Positions 11,095-22,860 of a DNA stretch of 64,000 nucleotides are shown here, one piece after another. Within the stretch, counting starts at the first letter, position 1. Each line of letters opens with the position of its first letter. The notes below the pieces were generated by a model. That model saw only the letters and a program-made list of their open reading frames with translations, did no database searches and had not been told where the DNA came from. Where the stretch lies: assembly GCF_024868665.1 (NCBI RefSeq), contig NW_026634179.1:18213-82212 (forward strand). Direction: 5' to 3'. The position numbers and the translations under genes are program-made. The DNA is from Triplophysa rosa. Taxonomy: Eukaryota > Chordata > Actinopteri > Cypriniformes > Nemacheilidae.

Positions 11095-11534
11095 TTTTTA
11101 AGATTAATCATTATATCAGTATTAATGATGATTAATACTAGGCCATTTAGGGGATGCATCATGTATTTCTCGTTATTTTAATATGAAAAACTGGAAATTT
11201 GACACCCGTTGTTTTGGAGAGTTATACGATATTGCAACAGCGCGTGTTATTTATACGCATTTCATTCATGAGAATGGGCTTTTTTTACAGTGGTTGATTA
11301 AACATTTCATTTACAAGTTAATTGAATATAACGGGTACACAAGGAATCTAAGAATGCGTTATCCCAGGTCCGCAAAAGCCAAACGCGGGACTGGTTATAA
11401 CCCAGACATCCCTCCCTGCAAACTAATTTCAGGGATGTAGTAGCCCCTAACCCCACACGTGATGTGTCATGCAGCGCGGATCAAGCGCACAGTCATCTCT
11501 TTNTTTTATTATAAATACCATGAACATAAATGCA
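11095..11534 (+). repeat. 440-bp direct repeat, copy 1
   Basis: This is nearly identical (about one difference per 60 bases where compared) and in the same orientation as 18235-18673. It contains an 85-codon open frame (11183-11440) conserved in the other copy. A single N interrupts a T-run at 11503. Copy 1 lies outside the long left arm whereas copy 2 lies inside the right arm, so the complex is not a simple palindrome. Confidence 0.8.
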
Positions 11535-11567
11535 AAAATATAACAGGATTATAGGATTATAATAAAA

Positions 11568-13915
11568 TAAAATGTTAAATATAACAGGGCTGCATTTCCC
11601 GATAATTTGTCTCTTAGCTATGAAGACTCTGAAGTTACACCTTAACTCAAGTTATTCCTTTTCTAGGCGTATAGCCTACTTCCTAAACTATACCTATAAA
11701 GGTTACTTTCTTACGTCCCACGTTACCAGGTGCTTTCCATGGTGGTGGTGCTGAATAAATATTGATCGTGACAATCAATTATTCACTCTATACAAGTACT
11801 GCTTTACTGCGTTATGTGAGGTAGCGGCATTCTTTATAAAATAAGCACTTTAGAAATAGTTGAAGTTGCATTTATTAGGACTCATAGGATAAAAATAAAC
11901 CAAATTGCAAACTAAATCCAACCATCGATATTATTTAATTTTGAAATGAGTGTGAGAACCCGCAATCTCATGCCCAAATGTATCAACCCCGCTACACTAA
12001 CTGGCGGTATGGTCATATCGTCAGGGTCGGAGACGGAGAGCACACCACTGAGTTAGATACACTGAAGAAGGGTTATTTAAACAGAAAACTTAGGTAAGTA
12101 TTCCAAAAACAGTAAGTATCAAAAAGCAGTAGTGCTTGCAGCCACAAAGGTATTTATGATATTGAGAATTGCTTGAAGACAACAGCTGAACAAGGAAGAA
12201 AAAAAGGTGAACTTAAATGGGTTGTTCCCTGATATTATGCTATGGTGTGACTATCAAATGGTGGATTTATGTGAATTGAGTCAAACTCAAGGGAACGGTA
12301 ACGTAGCTGGCGTACAATGGGTGTTGCTGAAAGTTACATATTTATCAAAGGATCCAGAACTGGTCGGAGGTCATGCAACACTGCTTTAGCATGGATAAAA
12401 GGTAGACTAGAAATTTAGTGCTGGCATATGAGTGTTGATTTGCCAAAATTAGACCAACACGATCCAAAAGCTATTTGCTGCCGTGGCAGGTTAACTTTTC
12501 TATCATTATAATTGCAGCATAAAGTGTAGCCAGCTTTTCAAGGTTTAAATGCACTAAAATGCTCCTCGGTTGGCGCAGTCTTTGATTTAGCCAAAAAAAT
12601 GCAGTTTGACTAAACTTTATTTCGCAATCTTTCTCTTTAAATATACTCAAAATTGTTTGGGTTGCCAGCTGATGCACCTTATTTAGATAATATCATTAAA
12701 AAGCTAACAACCATAAGTGTAAAGACAATTATATTCTTTGCATGAAAACATGTCAACATAATGTTCTTTTTAAGTTTAGAATTTTATTTGTAAAGACTGC
12801 GATGTAAAGAAGCTTTTTTCCACTGTGGCCACTAGCGGGATGTACTCTTAACAGTGTTAAGGTATAGCTAAGAGTGCTCCAGACCAACCTTCCGAACATA
12901 CTGTATAACTTACAGAAGGTATACTTAACTAAGAAGGTTTCGGGAAACACATATTAACGGTAAGGTACAACTTAAGGTATAACTTAAGAACGACGTAGCG
13001 TTAAGAAGGTTTCGGGAAACGCGGCCCAGATCATTCACACTGTAAAACTAATTTATTCATTGTCTTTCTTAATTTTGTGCATATTATGTTTTAATGTACT
13101 TGAATGCTGTATGTTTCAGGATAAGTTAAGAAGGTTAACCACAGGTACAGTGGGTCGAGGACCAGGCAGACACGCACAGAGAACATCAGACTCAGAATAT
13201 AAATGCGCAGAAAATAAAACACAAGTAAAATCCAAGACTCACAGTCAGCTACTAGTCAATGTATAATTGGAATAGAAACATTGCTTGATTTAATGTAAAT
13301 TTGAATGTCAGTTAATGACATTTATTAATGTAGTAAAGTTAGTAAACTATGCAAGTTATTTTACGGACTTATCTTTAAATGGGTTGATGTCAAATGGAGT
13401 TTACATTTATAAATTGTCATTATATGTTTGACGTAAATTTGACTTGGCCAATAATTGTTTACCTTTGAATGTTTTACATTGTTACTGCTTCACTTCTTGA
13501 AAAGGTCTCTACAAGTCATACTTTTACAAAAAATTTTTGGCACTTAAATCACTATCCTTAAGAACATTTCTATAACTTTTTATAAATATGGGCCCTCACC
13601 TGTGTTTATGTTTGGGGAAATACCAGTAGATTTCGCTCCATGCAAGTGAGATTAGCTAGTGGGAACTGTGTAATTTCGCCATTGCGGTGACTAAAAAAAT
13701 CCAATTCATTACTTGCAATAAGTTTCGATATCTTGTGTAGGCCTATTTTGGTAATTGAATTAATCTTACGTTTCATTCATATAATGAAAAATCAAGTTTT
13801 AGGGCTACTCACCAAAAGAATGAATGTGCATTTTCCCCATATTCCATTTAAAAGTATTTTGGTGGCGAAATAAACCTGTTTAGGTGGTTTCTGGAATGAA
13901 ATTGTTTGAAATATA
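11568..13915. repeat. Long inverted-repeat arm, left
   Basis: 11568-12020 is the reverse complement of about 20795-21253, and 12440-13915 of about 18788-20262. Between them, 12021-12439 (left) and 20263-20794 (right) do not match and are later insertions or replacements. The paired parts are close to 97% identical by eye. No transposase is recognisable, so the arms look like those of a large fold-back DNA element. Confidence 0.8.
11935..12012 (-). repeat. tRNA-like (SINE-head-like) segment in the left arm
   Basis: On the minus strand 'TTAGTGTAGC' followed about 38 nt later by 'GCGGGTTCTC' resembles the A-box and B-box of a pol III promoter, with a tRNA-like 'GGGCATGAGATTGCGGG' between. The partner copy is at 20795-20875 on the plus strand. 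The B-box is imperfect and no cloverleaf was confirmed, so this is not called a tRNA gene. Confidence 0.3.
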
Positions 13916-14439
13916 TAGACCATATATTGGGTGATCTTCGACAGTCCTTTCCTGTTTGCTTGAGAGCGGGTTTGAGTCGGAGCTCTTTCACTTATTCTTT
14001 CATCGTCTATTCTTGTTATATCTTAGACTTGTGTTTTAAATTGTTATTCTAACCGAGGGTAAAACATATCTTAATAATCCATACCAAAAATCGATAAGAT
14101 CGCACTCGTAATCTGTAGCTGTGGAGAAGCAGATCACGGTCTCGAGAACGAAAAACGGCGCTGGAAACATCCAGAGCTGACGCTCGCAAATCCGCGGTAA
14201 GTTTTCATCGCGAATTTTAATACTCCTTCCACTTCTACTCCGCTGTTTCTCTGCACAGAGCCCAGGCTTCGAGAACACGATCAGCCCAAATGAACTTCAC
14301 TCCTGCACCGGCACACCCACGGTGAAAGGCGCGAGCCAGGACTGAGCGATGACCCGGCGAAGCGCGAGACACGGACTGGACGGATGAACCCACGGAAAGG
14401 CGCGAGCCAGGACTGGAGCGATGACCCAACCGCCGCCAC

Positions 14440-14992
14440 CGGTCTTCGAGATTCCCGACCAGGAACCTCTTTGCCGCCCTCTGCGAGATGGAATGCAACG
14501 CTGTGGTCATCGGAGACTCAATCGTCCAGTACCCTTTCACTAAAGGTAAGGTGCTGCACTCATTGTTTTCCTGGCGCCCGTGTTCTTATGTCTCTGCGCA
14601 GGTACCTTGCGATCCTGAAGGACTGATGCTAACGTCGGAGCTGTCGTGCTGCACCGGGGGTGAATGATCGTAGGATGTGGCAGTCGGAGATCCTGAAGAG
14701 GGACTTCAGGAGTCTGATCGAGACGGTATCGCAACGCATCGCCCATCGGCAGAGGATCATCGTATCAGGGCCGCTTCCTACCTACCGACGAGGGAATGAA
14801 AAGTTCAGTAGACTATTTGCTCTAAATAAATGGTTGATGTCATGGTGTATTGAACAGAAGCTGCTCTTTGTTAGATAATTTTGATCTGTTCTGGGAGCGA
14901 CCTAGGCTCTTCCGCCCTGACGGCCTGCACCCCAGCAGCATCGGAGCGGTTCTTCTGTCTGACAACATCTCAAAGACGCTACGCACCGCTTG
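14440..14992 (+). pseudogene. LINE ORF1, SGNH esterase-like, frameshifted
   Basis: The segment reads through several frames as an SGNH-hydrolase-type ORF1 of CR1/L2 LINEs. A 'VVIGDSIV' block with the nucleophile Ser lies at about 14509-14530. Near 14690-14870 is a long middle part ending 'NKWLMSWCIEQKLLF'. At about 14880-14990 is 'DGLHPS', the Asp-x-x-His block. Frameshifts separate the blocks, so no full protein can be made. Such ORF1 esterases are thought to act in the ribonucleoprotein of these LINEs. Confidence 0.7.
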
Positions 14993-15219
14993 ACTACGTC
15001 TCCCAGCGGTAAGTCAAAACTTCAACCATAGTCTGTGTTCCTCCCACTCATCTGTTAGAAATGTTACTGCTTCCAAATGCATAGAGACTGTGTCTGTCCC
15101 CCGAATAATACTACAAAATAACAAAATAGCCAAATCTCAGAGAAAAAATCTAATCGTGATTAAACCTGAGGACAATGTAATAAACGACCAAAACAAACTC
15201 ATAAAGTTCGGCCTACTTA

Positions 15220-16076
15220 AATATTAGATCACTAAATTCAAAGGCAGTTATTGTAAATGAAATGATCACAGACAACAGTTTTGATATACTTTGCCTTACC
15301 GAAACCTGGCTTAAACCAAATGATTATTACGGTCTAAATGAGTGTACCCCACCAAGCTACTGTTATTTGCATGAGCCACGTCCGGTTGGTCGAGGTGGTG
15401 GTGTCGCAACAATCTTTAGAGACTTTCTTACTGTAACTCAGAGAACAGAGCATACATTTAAATCATTTGAAGTGCTTGCATTGAACATAATTGTTCCAAA
15501 CGAAAGTAAAAAACCGTTGCTTTCTTTTACGTTGGCTACTGTGTATGAGCCTCGGTTCCACTGGTTTTTCTGAAATTCAATTCAATTCAATTTTATTTAT
15601 ATAGCGCTTTTCACAATGTGCATTGTTCCAAAGCAGCTTTACAGGAGCAAATAAGAAAAACACAGAAAGGTAAAACACAGCACAGTGCATGGTGTTTATA
15701 GACCAAGCAAGATCATTATAATAAATAATATCTAATAAATAAATGAATAAATGCAGTCTCCCGGTGAGCAAGCCAACACTGCACTGCTCTGCTGTGGCGA
15801 GAGTCGAAAGAGTTTGCGGACTTCCTATCGGACCTATTGGTTAACGTTGATAAAGTACTAATTGTCGGAGACTTTAATATCCACGTAGATAGTGCTAACG
15901 ATGCATTAGCAGTGGCGTTTACAGAGCTATTACACTCTTTTGGAGTAACACAACACATCAATGGACCCACTCATCGATTTAATCATACACTAGACTTGAT
16001 TATATCTCACGGAGCCGATCTAACCAATATAGATATTATACCTCAAAGCGACGATGTACTGATCACTATCTTATAA
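15220..16076 (+). pseudogene. LINE ORF2, apurinic endonuclease domain, interrupted
   Basis: Endonuclease motifs are visible: 'CLTETWL' (about 15292), 'GRGGGVA' (15390) and 'GDFNIHVD' (15870). The domain is split by an insertion at about 15574-15790. Near the end, the block that should read Ser-Asp-His reads Ser-Asp-Asp (about 16047), so the catalytic His is lost. The domain would normally nick target DNA to prime reverse transcription; here it is dead. Confidence 0.7.
15574..15790 (-). mobile_element. LINE 3'-tail fragment inserted into ORF2
   Basis: The run starts 'AATTCAATTCAATTC' followed by 'TTTATTTATATAGCGCTTTT', the reverse complement of the 3' end of the same LINE group. It splits the endonuclease domain of the plus-strand LINE. 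The same tail is at 26055 and 33207. Confidence 0.75.
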
Positions 16077-16171
16077 CATGTACACTGCGCACTGCAGAAA
16101 TCAGCCGTTTAACTCGTTATCGACAGGGTAGAACAATTACCTCGACTACTAAAGATAGTTTCGCAAAGAGC

Positions 16172-18235
16172 TTGCCAGATCTGACTCCTTTAATAACCAT
16201 ACCAATAAATACAGAATCGCTCGATGACATGACCAGCAAATTGGGTACTATTTTCTCTAATACATTAGAAGCTGTCGCACCTATGAAGTCAAAAAAGATT
16301 AATGAGAAAAACGCAGCACCATGGTACAATAGCACCACTCGCGCCCTTAAAAGAGAAACACGTAAACTGGAGCGCAAATGGAAACAAACCCAATTAGAGG
16401 TCTTTAAAATTGCGTGGAAAGAGAGTGCAAACTGTTATAAAAAGGCACTAAAAGTAGCAAAGGCTGAGCACCTCCGTAACCTCATAGAAACTAACAAAAA
16501 CAATCCAAGGTTTTTATTTAGTACAGTTGCTAAACTAACAATAAACAGACTTCACCTGACCTGGGTATTCCGCCGCACCTTGGTAGCAATGATTTCATGA
16601 ATTTTTTACAGAGAAAATCGAAAACATACGAGACAAAATAGTAAAAACTCAACCTCCAAGTCTGTCCTATAAATTAGTACCAACCATCGCCCAAAAAGAA
16701 AGGCTACAGTGTTTTTCACCTATAAAACAGGAAGATTTAATTAAACTTATTGCAACATCTAAACCTACAACTTGCTTATTAGATCCCATACACTAAATTA
16801 TTAAAAGAGTTATTACCCGTTGCAATTGAGCCCATTTATAACATTATCAACTCGTCAATTAATCTAGGCCATGTCCCAGGAGCCTTTAAACTGGCCGTCA
16901 TTAAGCCTCTTATCAAGAAACCAAACTTAGACCCCAATGAACTAGGAAACTATAGACCGATTTCAAATCTCCCTTTCCTGTCTAAAATACTAGAAAAAGT
17001 AGTGTCCACTCAGTTGTGCTCTTTCTTACAAAATAATGACATACACGAAAAATTCCAGTCAGGTTTTAGACCGCATCATAGTACTGAAACTGCACTCGTT
17101 AAAATTACAAACGACCTGCTTATAGCATCAGATAAAGGTAACATCTCACTCCTAGTCCTGCTTGACCTTAGTGCTGCGTTCGATGCTGTAGACCATAAAA
17201 TACCTCTAGATCGCTTACACAATTATACCGGTATTCAGGGACAGGCACTACAATGGTTCAGATCTTACTTATCAGACAGACATCAATTTGTCCATTTAAA
17301 TGGGGAATCATCAAATCTAACGCAAGTAAATTATGGATTACCCCAGGGATGGGTTTTAGGACCCTTGCTATTCTCCATTTACATGCTGCCCCTTGGAAAC
17401 ATTATTAGAAAACATGGAATTAGCTTCCACTGTTATGCAGATGATACTCAGCTATATATCTCATCAAGACCAGATGATTCCTTCCAGCTATCCAAACTGG
17501 CAGAGTGCATCGACGATATAAAACATCGGATGACTTGCAATTTCCTTCTTTTAAATTCTTATAAAACAGAAATATTACTTATCGGACCAAAGACACGTGA
17601 GCAGAATATTTCGGATTATAACCTGCAAATTGAAGGCTGCACTGTTACTCCAACAAATACAGTTAAAGACCTCGGCGTTATATTAGACAGCAACCTGTCA
17701 TTTAAAAATCACATCTCAAATGTCACAAAAACAGCCTTCTTCACCTTAGAAATGTTGCCAAATTGCGAAATATTTTATGTGTGTGGCTGATGCAGAGAAG
17801 CTTATTCATGCATTTGTGACCTCAAGACTTGACTACTGTAATGCACTGCTTAGTGGTTGTCCTGCAGCATCAATAAACAAACTACAGTTAGTTCAGAATG
17901 CAGCTGCCAGAGTTCTAACCAGGTCCAGAAAATACGATCACATAACCCCAATGTTATCAACCCTTCACTGGTTACCCATTAAGTATCGTATTGACTTTAA
18001 AGTTCTTTTAATTACTTATAAAGCCTTAAACGGTTTAGCCCCTACCTACATAACAGAGCTTCTACCACACTACAACCCATCACGCTCTCTAAGATCTCAA
18101 AACTCCAGACTTTTGATAACACCTAGAATAACTAAATCCACCAAAGGGGGTAGAGCTTTCTCATACGTAGCACCTAAACTCTGGAATAGCCTCCCCGATA
18201 CTATTCGAGGGTCAGACACACTCTCCCAATTTAAT
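16172..18235 (+). pseudogene. LINE ORF2, linker, reverse transcriptase and C-terminal part, broken
   Basis: Coding continues through 16172-16600 (linker) and, after a shift and stop near 16600-16800, into the reverse transcriptase at about 16800-17770. RT blocks are clear: '[13 protein letters not shown]', '[16 protein letters not shown]', 'LPQGWVLGP' (usual Ser replaced by Trp), and 'CYADDTQLY' with the catalytic Asp pair. A frameshift near 17770 leads to the C-terminal region ('DYCNALLSGCP', 'LHWLPIKYR'), which ends at 18235 without a stop, cut by the direct repeat. The element is inactive. Confidence 0.8.
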
Positions 18236-18673
18236 TTTTAAGATTAATCATTATATCAGTATTAATGATGATTAATACTAGGCCATTTAGGGGATGCATT
18301 ATGTATTTCTCGTTATTTTAATATGAAAAACTGGAAATTTGACACCCGTTGTTTTGGAGAGTTATACGATATTGCAACAGCGCGTGTTATTTATATGCAT
18401 TTCATTCATGAGAATGGGCTTGTTTTACAGTGGTTGATTAAACATTTCATTTACAAGTTAATTGAATATAACGGGCACACAAGGAATCTAAGAATGCGTT
18501 ATCCCAGGTCCGCAAAAGCCAAACGCGGGACTGGTTATAACCCAGACATCCCTCCCTGCAAACTAATTTCAGGGATGTAGTAGCCCCTAACCCCACACGT
18601 GATGTGTCATGCAGCGCGGATCAAGCGCACAGTCGTCTCTTTTTTTATTATAAATGCCATGAACATAAATGCA
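18235..18673 (+). repeat. 440-bp direct repeat, copy 2
   Basis: This matches 11095-11534, including the 85-codon open frame (18323-18580). Its left border is the exact point where the LINE coding sequence is truncated; the shared 'ATTTTTA' at both junctions suggests a microhomology-mediated join. Confidence 0.8.
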
Positions 18674-18787
18674 CATCAGAAGTTATGTTTAAATTGCACG
18701 GCTTACTGAAATATAATCCGTATGTCAATCAGTTAAAAATGAGAGCAGCATTAGCTAAAAAATGTTTATTGTATTACATACAGTATA

Positions 18788-21253
18788 TTTCAAACAATTT
18801 CATTCCAGAAACCACCTAAACAGGTTTATTTCGCCACCAAAATACTTTTAAATGGAATATGGGGAAAATGCACATTCATTCTTTCTGGTAAAGGGTAGCC
18901 CTAAAACTTGATTTTTCATTATATGAATGAAACGTAAGATTAATTCAATTAGCAAAATAGGCCTACACAAGATATCGAAACTTATTGCAAGTAATGAATT
19001 GGATTCTTTTAGTCACCGCAGTGGCGAAATGACACAGTTCCCACTAGCTAATCTCACTTGCATGGAGCGAAATCTACTGGTATTTTCCCAAACATAAACA
19101 CAAGTGAGGGCCCATATTTATAAAAAGTTATAGAAATGTTCTTAAGGATAGTGATAAGTGCCAAATTTTTTTTGTAAAAGTATGACTTGTAGGAGACCTT
19201 TTCAAGAAGTGAAGCAGTAACAATGTAAAACATTCAAAGGTAAACAATTATTGCCCAAGTCAAATTTACGTCAAACATATAATGACAATTTATAAATGTA
19301 AACTCCATTTGACATCAACCCATTTAAAGATAAGTCCGTAAAATAACTTGCATAGTTTACTAACTTTACTACATTAATAAATGTCATTAACTGACATTCA
19401 AATTTACATTAAATCAAGCAATGTTTCTATTCCAATTATACATTGACTAGTAGCTGGCTGTGAGTCTTGGATTTTACTTGTATTTTATTTTCTGCGCATT
19501 TTATATTCTGAGTCTGATGTTCTCTGTGCGTGTCTGCCTGGTCCTCGACCCACGGTACCTGTGGTTAACCTTCTTAACTTATCCTGAAACATACAGCATT
19601 CAAGTACATTAAAACATAATATGCACAAAATTAAGAAAGACAATGAATAAATTAGTTTTACAGTGTGAATGATCTGGGCCGCGTTTCCCGAAACCTTCTT
19701 AACGCTACGTCATTCTTAAATTATACCTTAAGTTGTACCTTACCGTTAATATGTGTTTCCCGAAACGTTCTTAGTTAAGTATACCTTCTGTAAGTTATAC
19801 AGTATGTTCGGAAGGTTGGTCTGGAGCACTCTTAGCTATACCTTAACACTGTTAAGAGTACATCCCGCTAGTGGCCACAGTGGAAAAAAGCTTCTTTACA
19901 TCGCAGTCTTTACAAATAAAATTCTAAACTTAAAAAGAACATTATGTTGACATGTTTTCATGCAAAGAATATAATTGTCGTTACACTTATGGTTGTTAGC
20001 TTTTTAATGATATTATCTAAATAAGGTGCATCAGCTGGCAACCCAAACAATTTTGAGTATATTTAAAGAGAAAGATTGCGAAATAAAGTTTAGTCAAACT
20101 GCATTTTTTTGGCTAAATCAAAGACTGCGCCAACCGAGGAGCATTTTAGTGCATTTAAACCTTGAAAAGCTGGCTACACTTTATGCTGCAATTATAAAGA
20201 TAGAAAAGTTAACCTGCCACGGCAGCAAATAGCTTTTGGATCGTGTTGGTCTAATTTTGGCAAATACAAAGCCCCTAAATTCAGCTCTTTTTTCCTGCTA
20301 TAGCTGTTGATTATGTTCCGGGTTCTGCGCTTTTGTTGAGTAAATAATAACACTATAGCAACATATATGATAATATAAATAAGGGGTTGCCAAACACAGG
20401 TATAATCGGCTATCTCATGGCACACCTTTTAAATAGAAATTAGGGAAACAACACACATTCACTCACTTTACTTTTTCTTGTCATGAATGAATATGTTTAA
20501 TTTCAATATCAAAATACCTCATTGTAGGGCTGCACAATAATGGCATACTTGTTAATCTCATTCCCTTGATATTGTAAGTGTGATTAATAATGTTGATTAT
20601 ATTTTAATGCTTTAATAAACACGGCCATAAGCTACATGCTTCACGCTGTAAATACGCCGCTTAAGCATTCAGTGTCCAAGCACAATAAACGTGTGAACTA
20701 TACAAGTAATTGTAAGTTACTGGAATACACTTTTTTAATGCATCGCAAGAGCAAGTGGCTTTGCATGACCCTCCGACCCAAAGTTTGAGATCCTTTGATA
20801 TGACCATACTGCCAGTTAGTGTAGCTGGTTGATACATTTGGGCATGAGATTGCGGGTTCTCACACTCATTTCAAAATTAAATAATATCGATGGTTGGATT
20901 TAGTTTGCAATTTGGTTTATTTTTATCCTATGAGTCCTAATAAATGCAACTTCAACTATTTCTAAAGTGCTTATTTTATAAAGAATGCCGCTACCTCACA
21001 TAACGCAGTTAAGCAGTACTTGTATAGAGTGAATAATTGATTGTCGCACGATCAATATTTATTCAGCACCACCACCATGGAAAGCACCTGGTAACGTGGG
21101 ACGTAAGAAAGTAACCTCTTATAGGTATAGTTTAGGAAGTAGGCTATACGCCTAGAAAAGGAATAACTTGAGTTAAGGTGTAACTTCAGAGTCTTCATAG
21201 CTAAGAGACAACATTATCGGGAAATGCAGCCATGTTATATTTAACATTTTATT
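18788..21253. repeat. Long inverted-repeat arm, right
   Basis: This is the reverse complement of the left arm in two blocks (18788-20262 with 12440-13915, and 20795-21253 with 11568-12020), with unmatched DNA at 20263-20794. The tRNA-like segment recurs at 20795-20875. Confidence 0.8.
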
Positions 21254-21657
21254 TTGGGATCACAGCACAGGATATTGGTAGTTGACGAAAAAATTGGTTA
21301 GTTTTACATTATTTTATATTATTAATATTTATGTTTATCATATAAAATAACATAACAGGGATTTTATCATATAAAATAGCATAAGAGAGATTTATCTTCG
21401 TTCTTGGGTTTTTTCCTACATTTTTGCTGTCACACCATAGGACAAATTTGCATATTAATCATTTAATGATTATTGATTTAATCATTAAATTAAGCATATC
21501 ATTGCCATTTTTTAATAAAATAAGTTTAACAGCCAACAGAAAAGAGTAGCAAAGATAAAATATCAGTAGGGTCTGCATTGCTGGATGTGACTCTTATTTT
21601 GACAACGGAGCCGCTAAGGTTTACGCGTCTACACGCAATTACGCGTCCACGCGTCTA

Positions 21658-21790
21658 ACGTCTGTAGACGAAATTACGTCTTTAGGCGCAATAACGCGTC
21701 CACGCGTCTAACGTCTGTACACGTTACGTCTAAAGACATTTTTGATCAAACTGCCTTCCATACGTTTTGGCCTTTCTGGCCTTCCATAGG
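21658..21790. repeat. Outer inverted-repeat segment, right
   Basis: This is the reverse complement of 9235-9375. A partial local duplication of the 'ACGCGTCCACGCGTCTAACG' motif at about 21620-21660 extends it inward relative to the left copy. Confidence 0.7.
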
Positions 21791-22231
21791 TTCTAGACAT
21801 GATACACACGCATCACGAACGAGCGACAGTGTTTTGGGGGAGGAGAGACTAGTAATGAAGTTTTCGTGGCATTCCCAGCAAAACGTAGTCGGGGACTATG
21901 TGTAGTGACGTAGATACGCGGCGGTTAGAGACTCGTACTAGCTCATGTCTTGTTTGCATGATTCAGAGCCGACTCCCATTTTTACAAGCCAATATCTTTG
22001 TTATTTATTCACCTTCTGACTTACAACTTGGCAGACAGCTTACTTTCAAGCACGGCAACATAACACACTGCATGAAATGTAATTTTCATGATCTCATGCT
22101 ACTTACTCTTCAAGTATCTGAACAAACACTTTGTTGGCCATTTGAATGTTTTTAAAAATGTTTGTATATTGTTTTGAAAGCGATTTGATAATGTTGCTGT
22201 CAATATGTTGCTGTTAATATGTTGGTTTTAT

Positions 22232-22860
22232 CTACATTTACATTACATTTAGTCATTTAGGAATAAGGACAACATAAGGACAACAAAAATCATAAGTGCA
22301 ATAAAAACTGGTCTCATATAGTCTATCACAGTATACAGTAAGTTTTTTAGAAAACTAGAAAAGAGCAGAAAAGAGATAGAAGTCAGAACTGATCGGTCAG
22401 GTGTTGACGGAAGAGATGTGTTTTCAGACGATTCTTAAAGATGGCTACAGAATCTGCTGATCTTGTAGCAGTGGGCAGATCATTCCATAAATGTGGAACC
22501 GATCCAGAGAACGTATCCAGAGAGATGTGGAACCGATCCAGGGAGATTTTTTACTTTTTTGGGATGGCACCACAAGACGTTGTTCGTATGCAGAGCATAG
22601 GGGTCTGGCGGGTACATAAGTCTGCATTAGCGAGTGAAGATAAGGGGGTGCTGAACCAGTGGTGGTCTTGTAGGCCAGGAGCAGAGCCTTGAATTTGATT
22701 TGAGCGACTATAGGGAGCCAATGTAACTTAATGAAGAGAGGAGTGATAGTCCAGTCTGGACAGAACAAGAGCCTGGACTAGGACTTGCGTAGCATGCTGG
22801 GATAGGAAAGGTCTAATTTCCCTAATATTGTAGAGGATGAATCTTCAGGACCGGTGGTGC
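22232..22860 (-). mobile_element. 5'-truncated LINE fragment (ORF2 C-terminus and 3' UTR)
   Basis: On the minus strand a 107-codon frame (22768-22445) carries the C-terminal signature of fish LINE ORF2 ('LHWLPIVAQIKFKALLLAYK'). It is followed by a 3' UTR ending in the common 'CTAAATGACTAAATGTAATG' tail at about 22240. It belongs to a different LINE group from the three copies with the TATAGCGC tail. The RT core is absent. Confidence 0.65.

Larger units (their letters stand above)
13950..18235 (+). mobile_element. Degraded L2/CR1-type LINE, 3' end lost
   Basis: A plus-strand non-LTR retrotransposon fills the centre of the fold-back complex. It has a 5' leader, an esterase-type ORF1 (about 14440-14992) and an ORF2 with endonuclease, reverse transcriptase and a C-terminal region. 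The 3' UTR and tail are missing: coding sequence stops abruptly at 18235, where the second 440-bp direct repeat begins. Losing the 3' rather than the 5' end is atypical for retroposition and indicates a later rearrangement. Related copies are at 26055-26672 and 33207-36345, both on the minus strand. Confidence 0.8.

Noticed and set aside
11935..12012. A tRNA gene
   Set aside because: The B-box is imperfect and I could not form acceptor and T stems; kept only as a tRNA-like repeat segment.
22441..22692. Plus-strand 83-codon frame
   Set aside because: It is the antisense shadow of the LINE ORF2 C-terminus on the minus strand.
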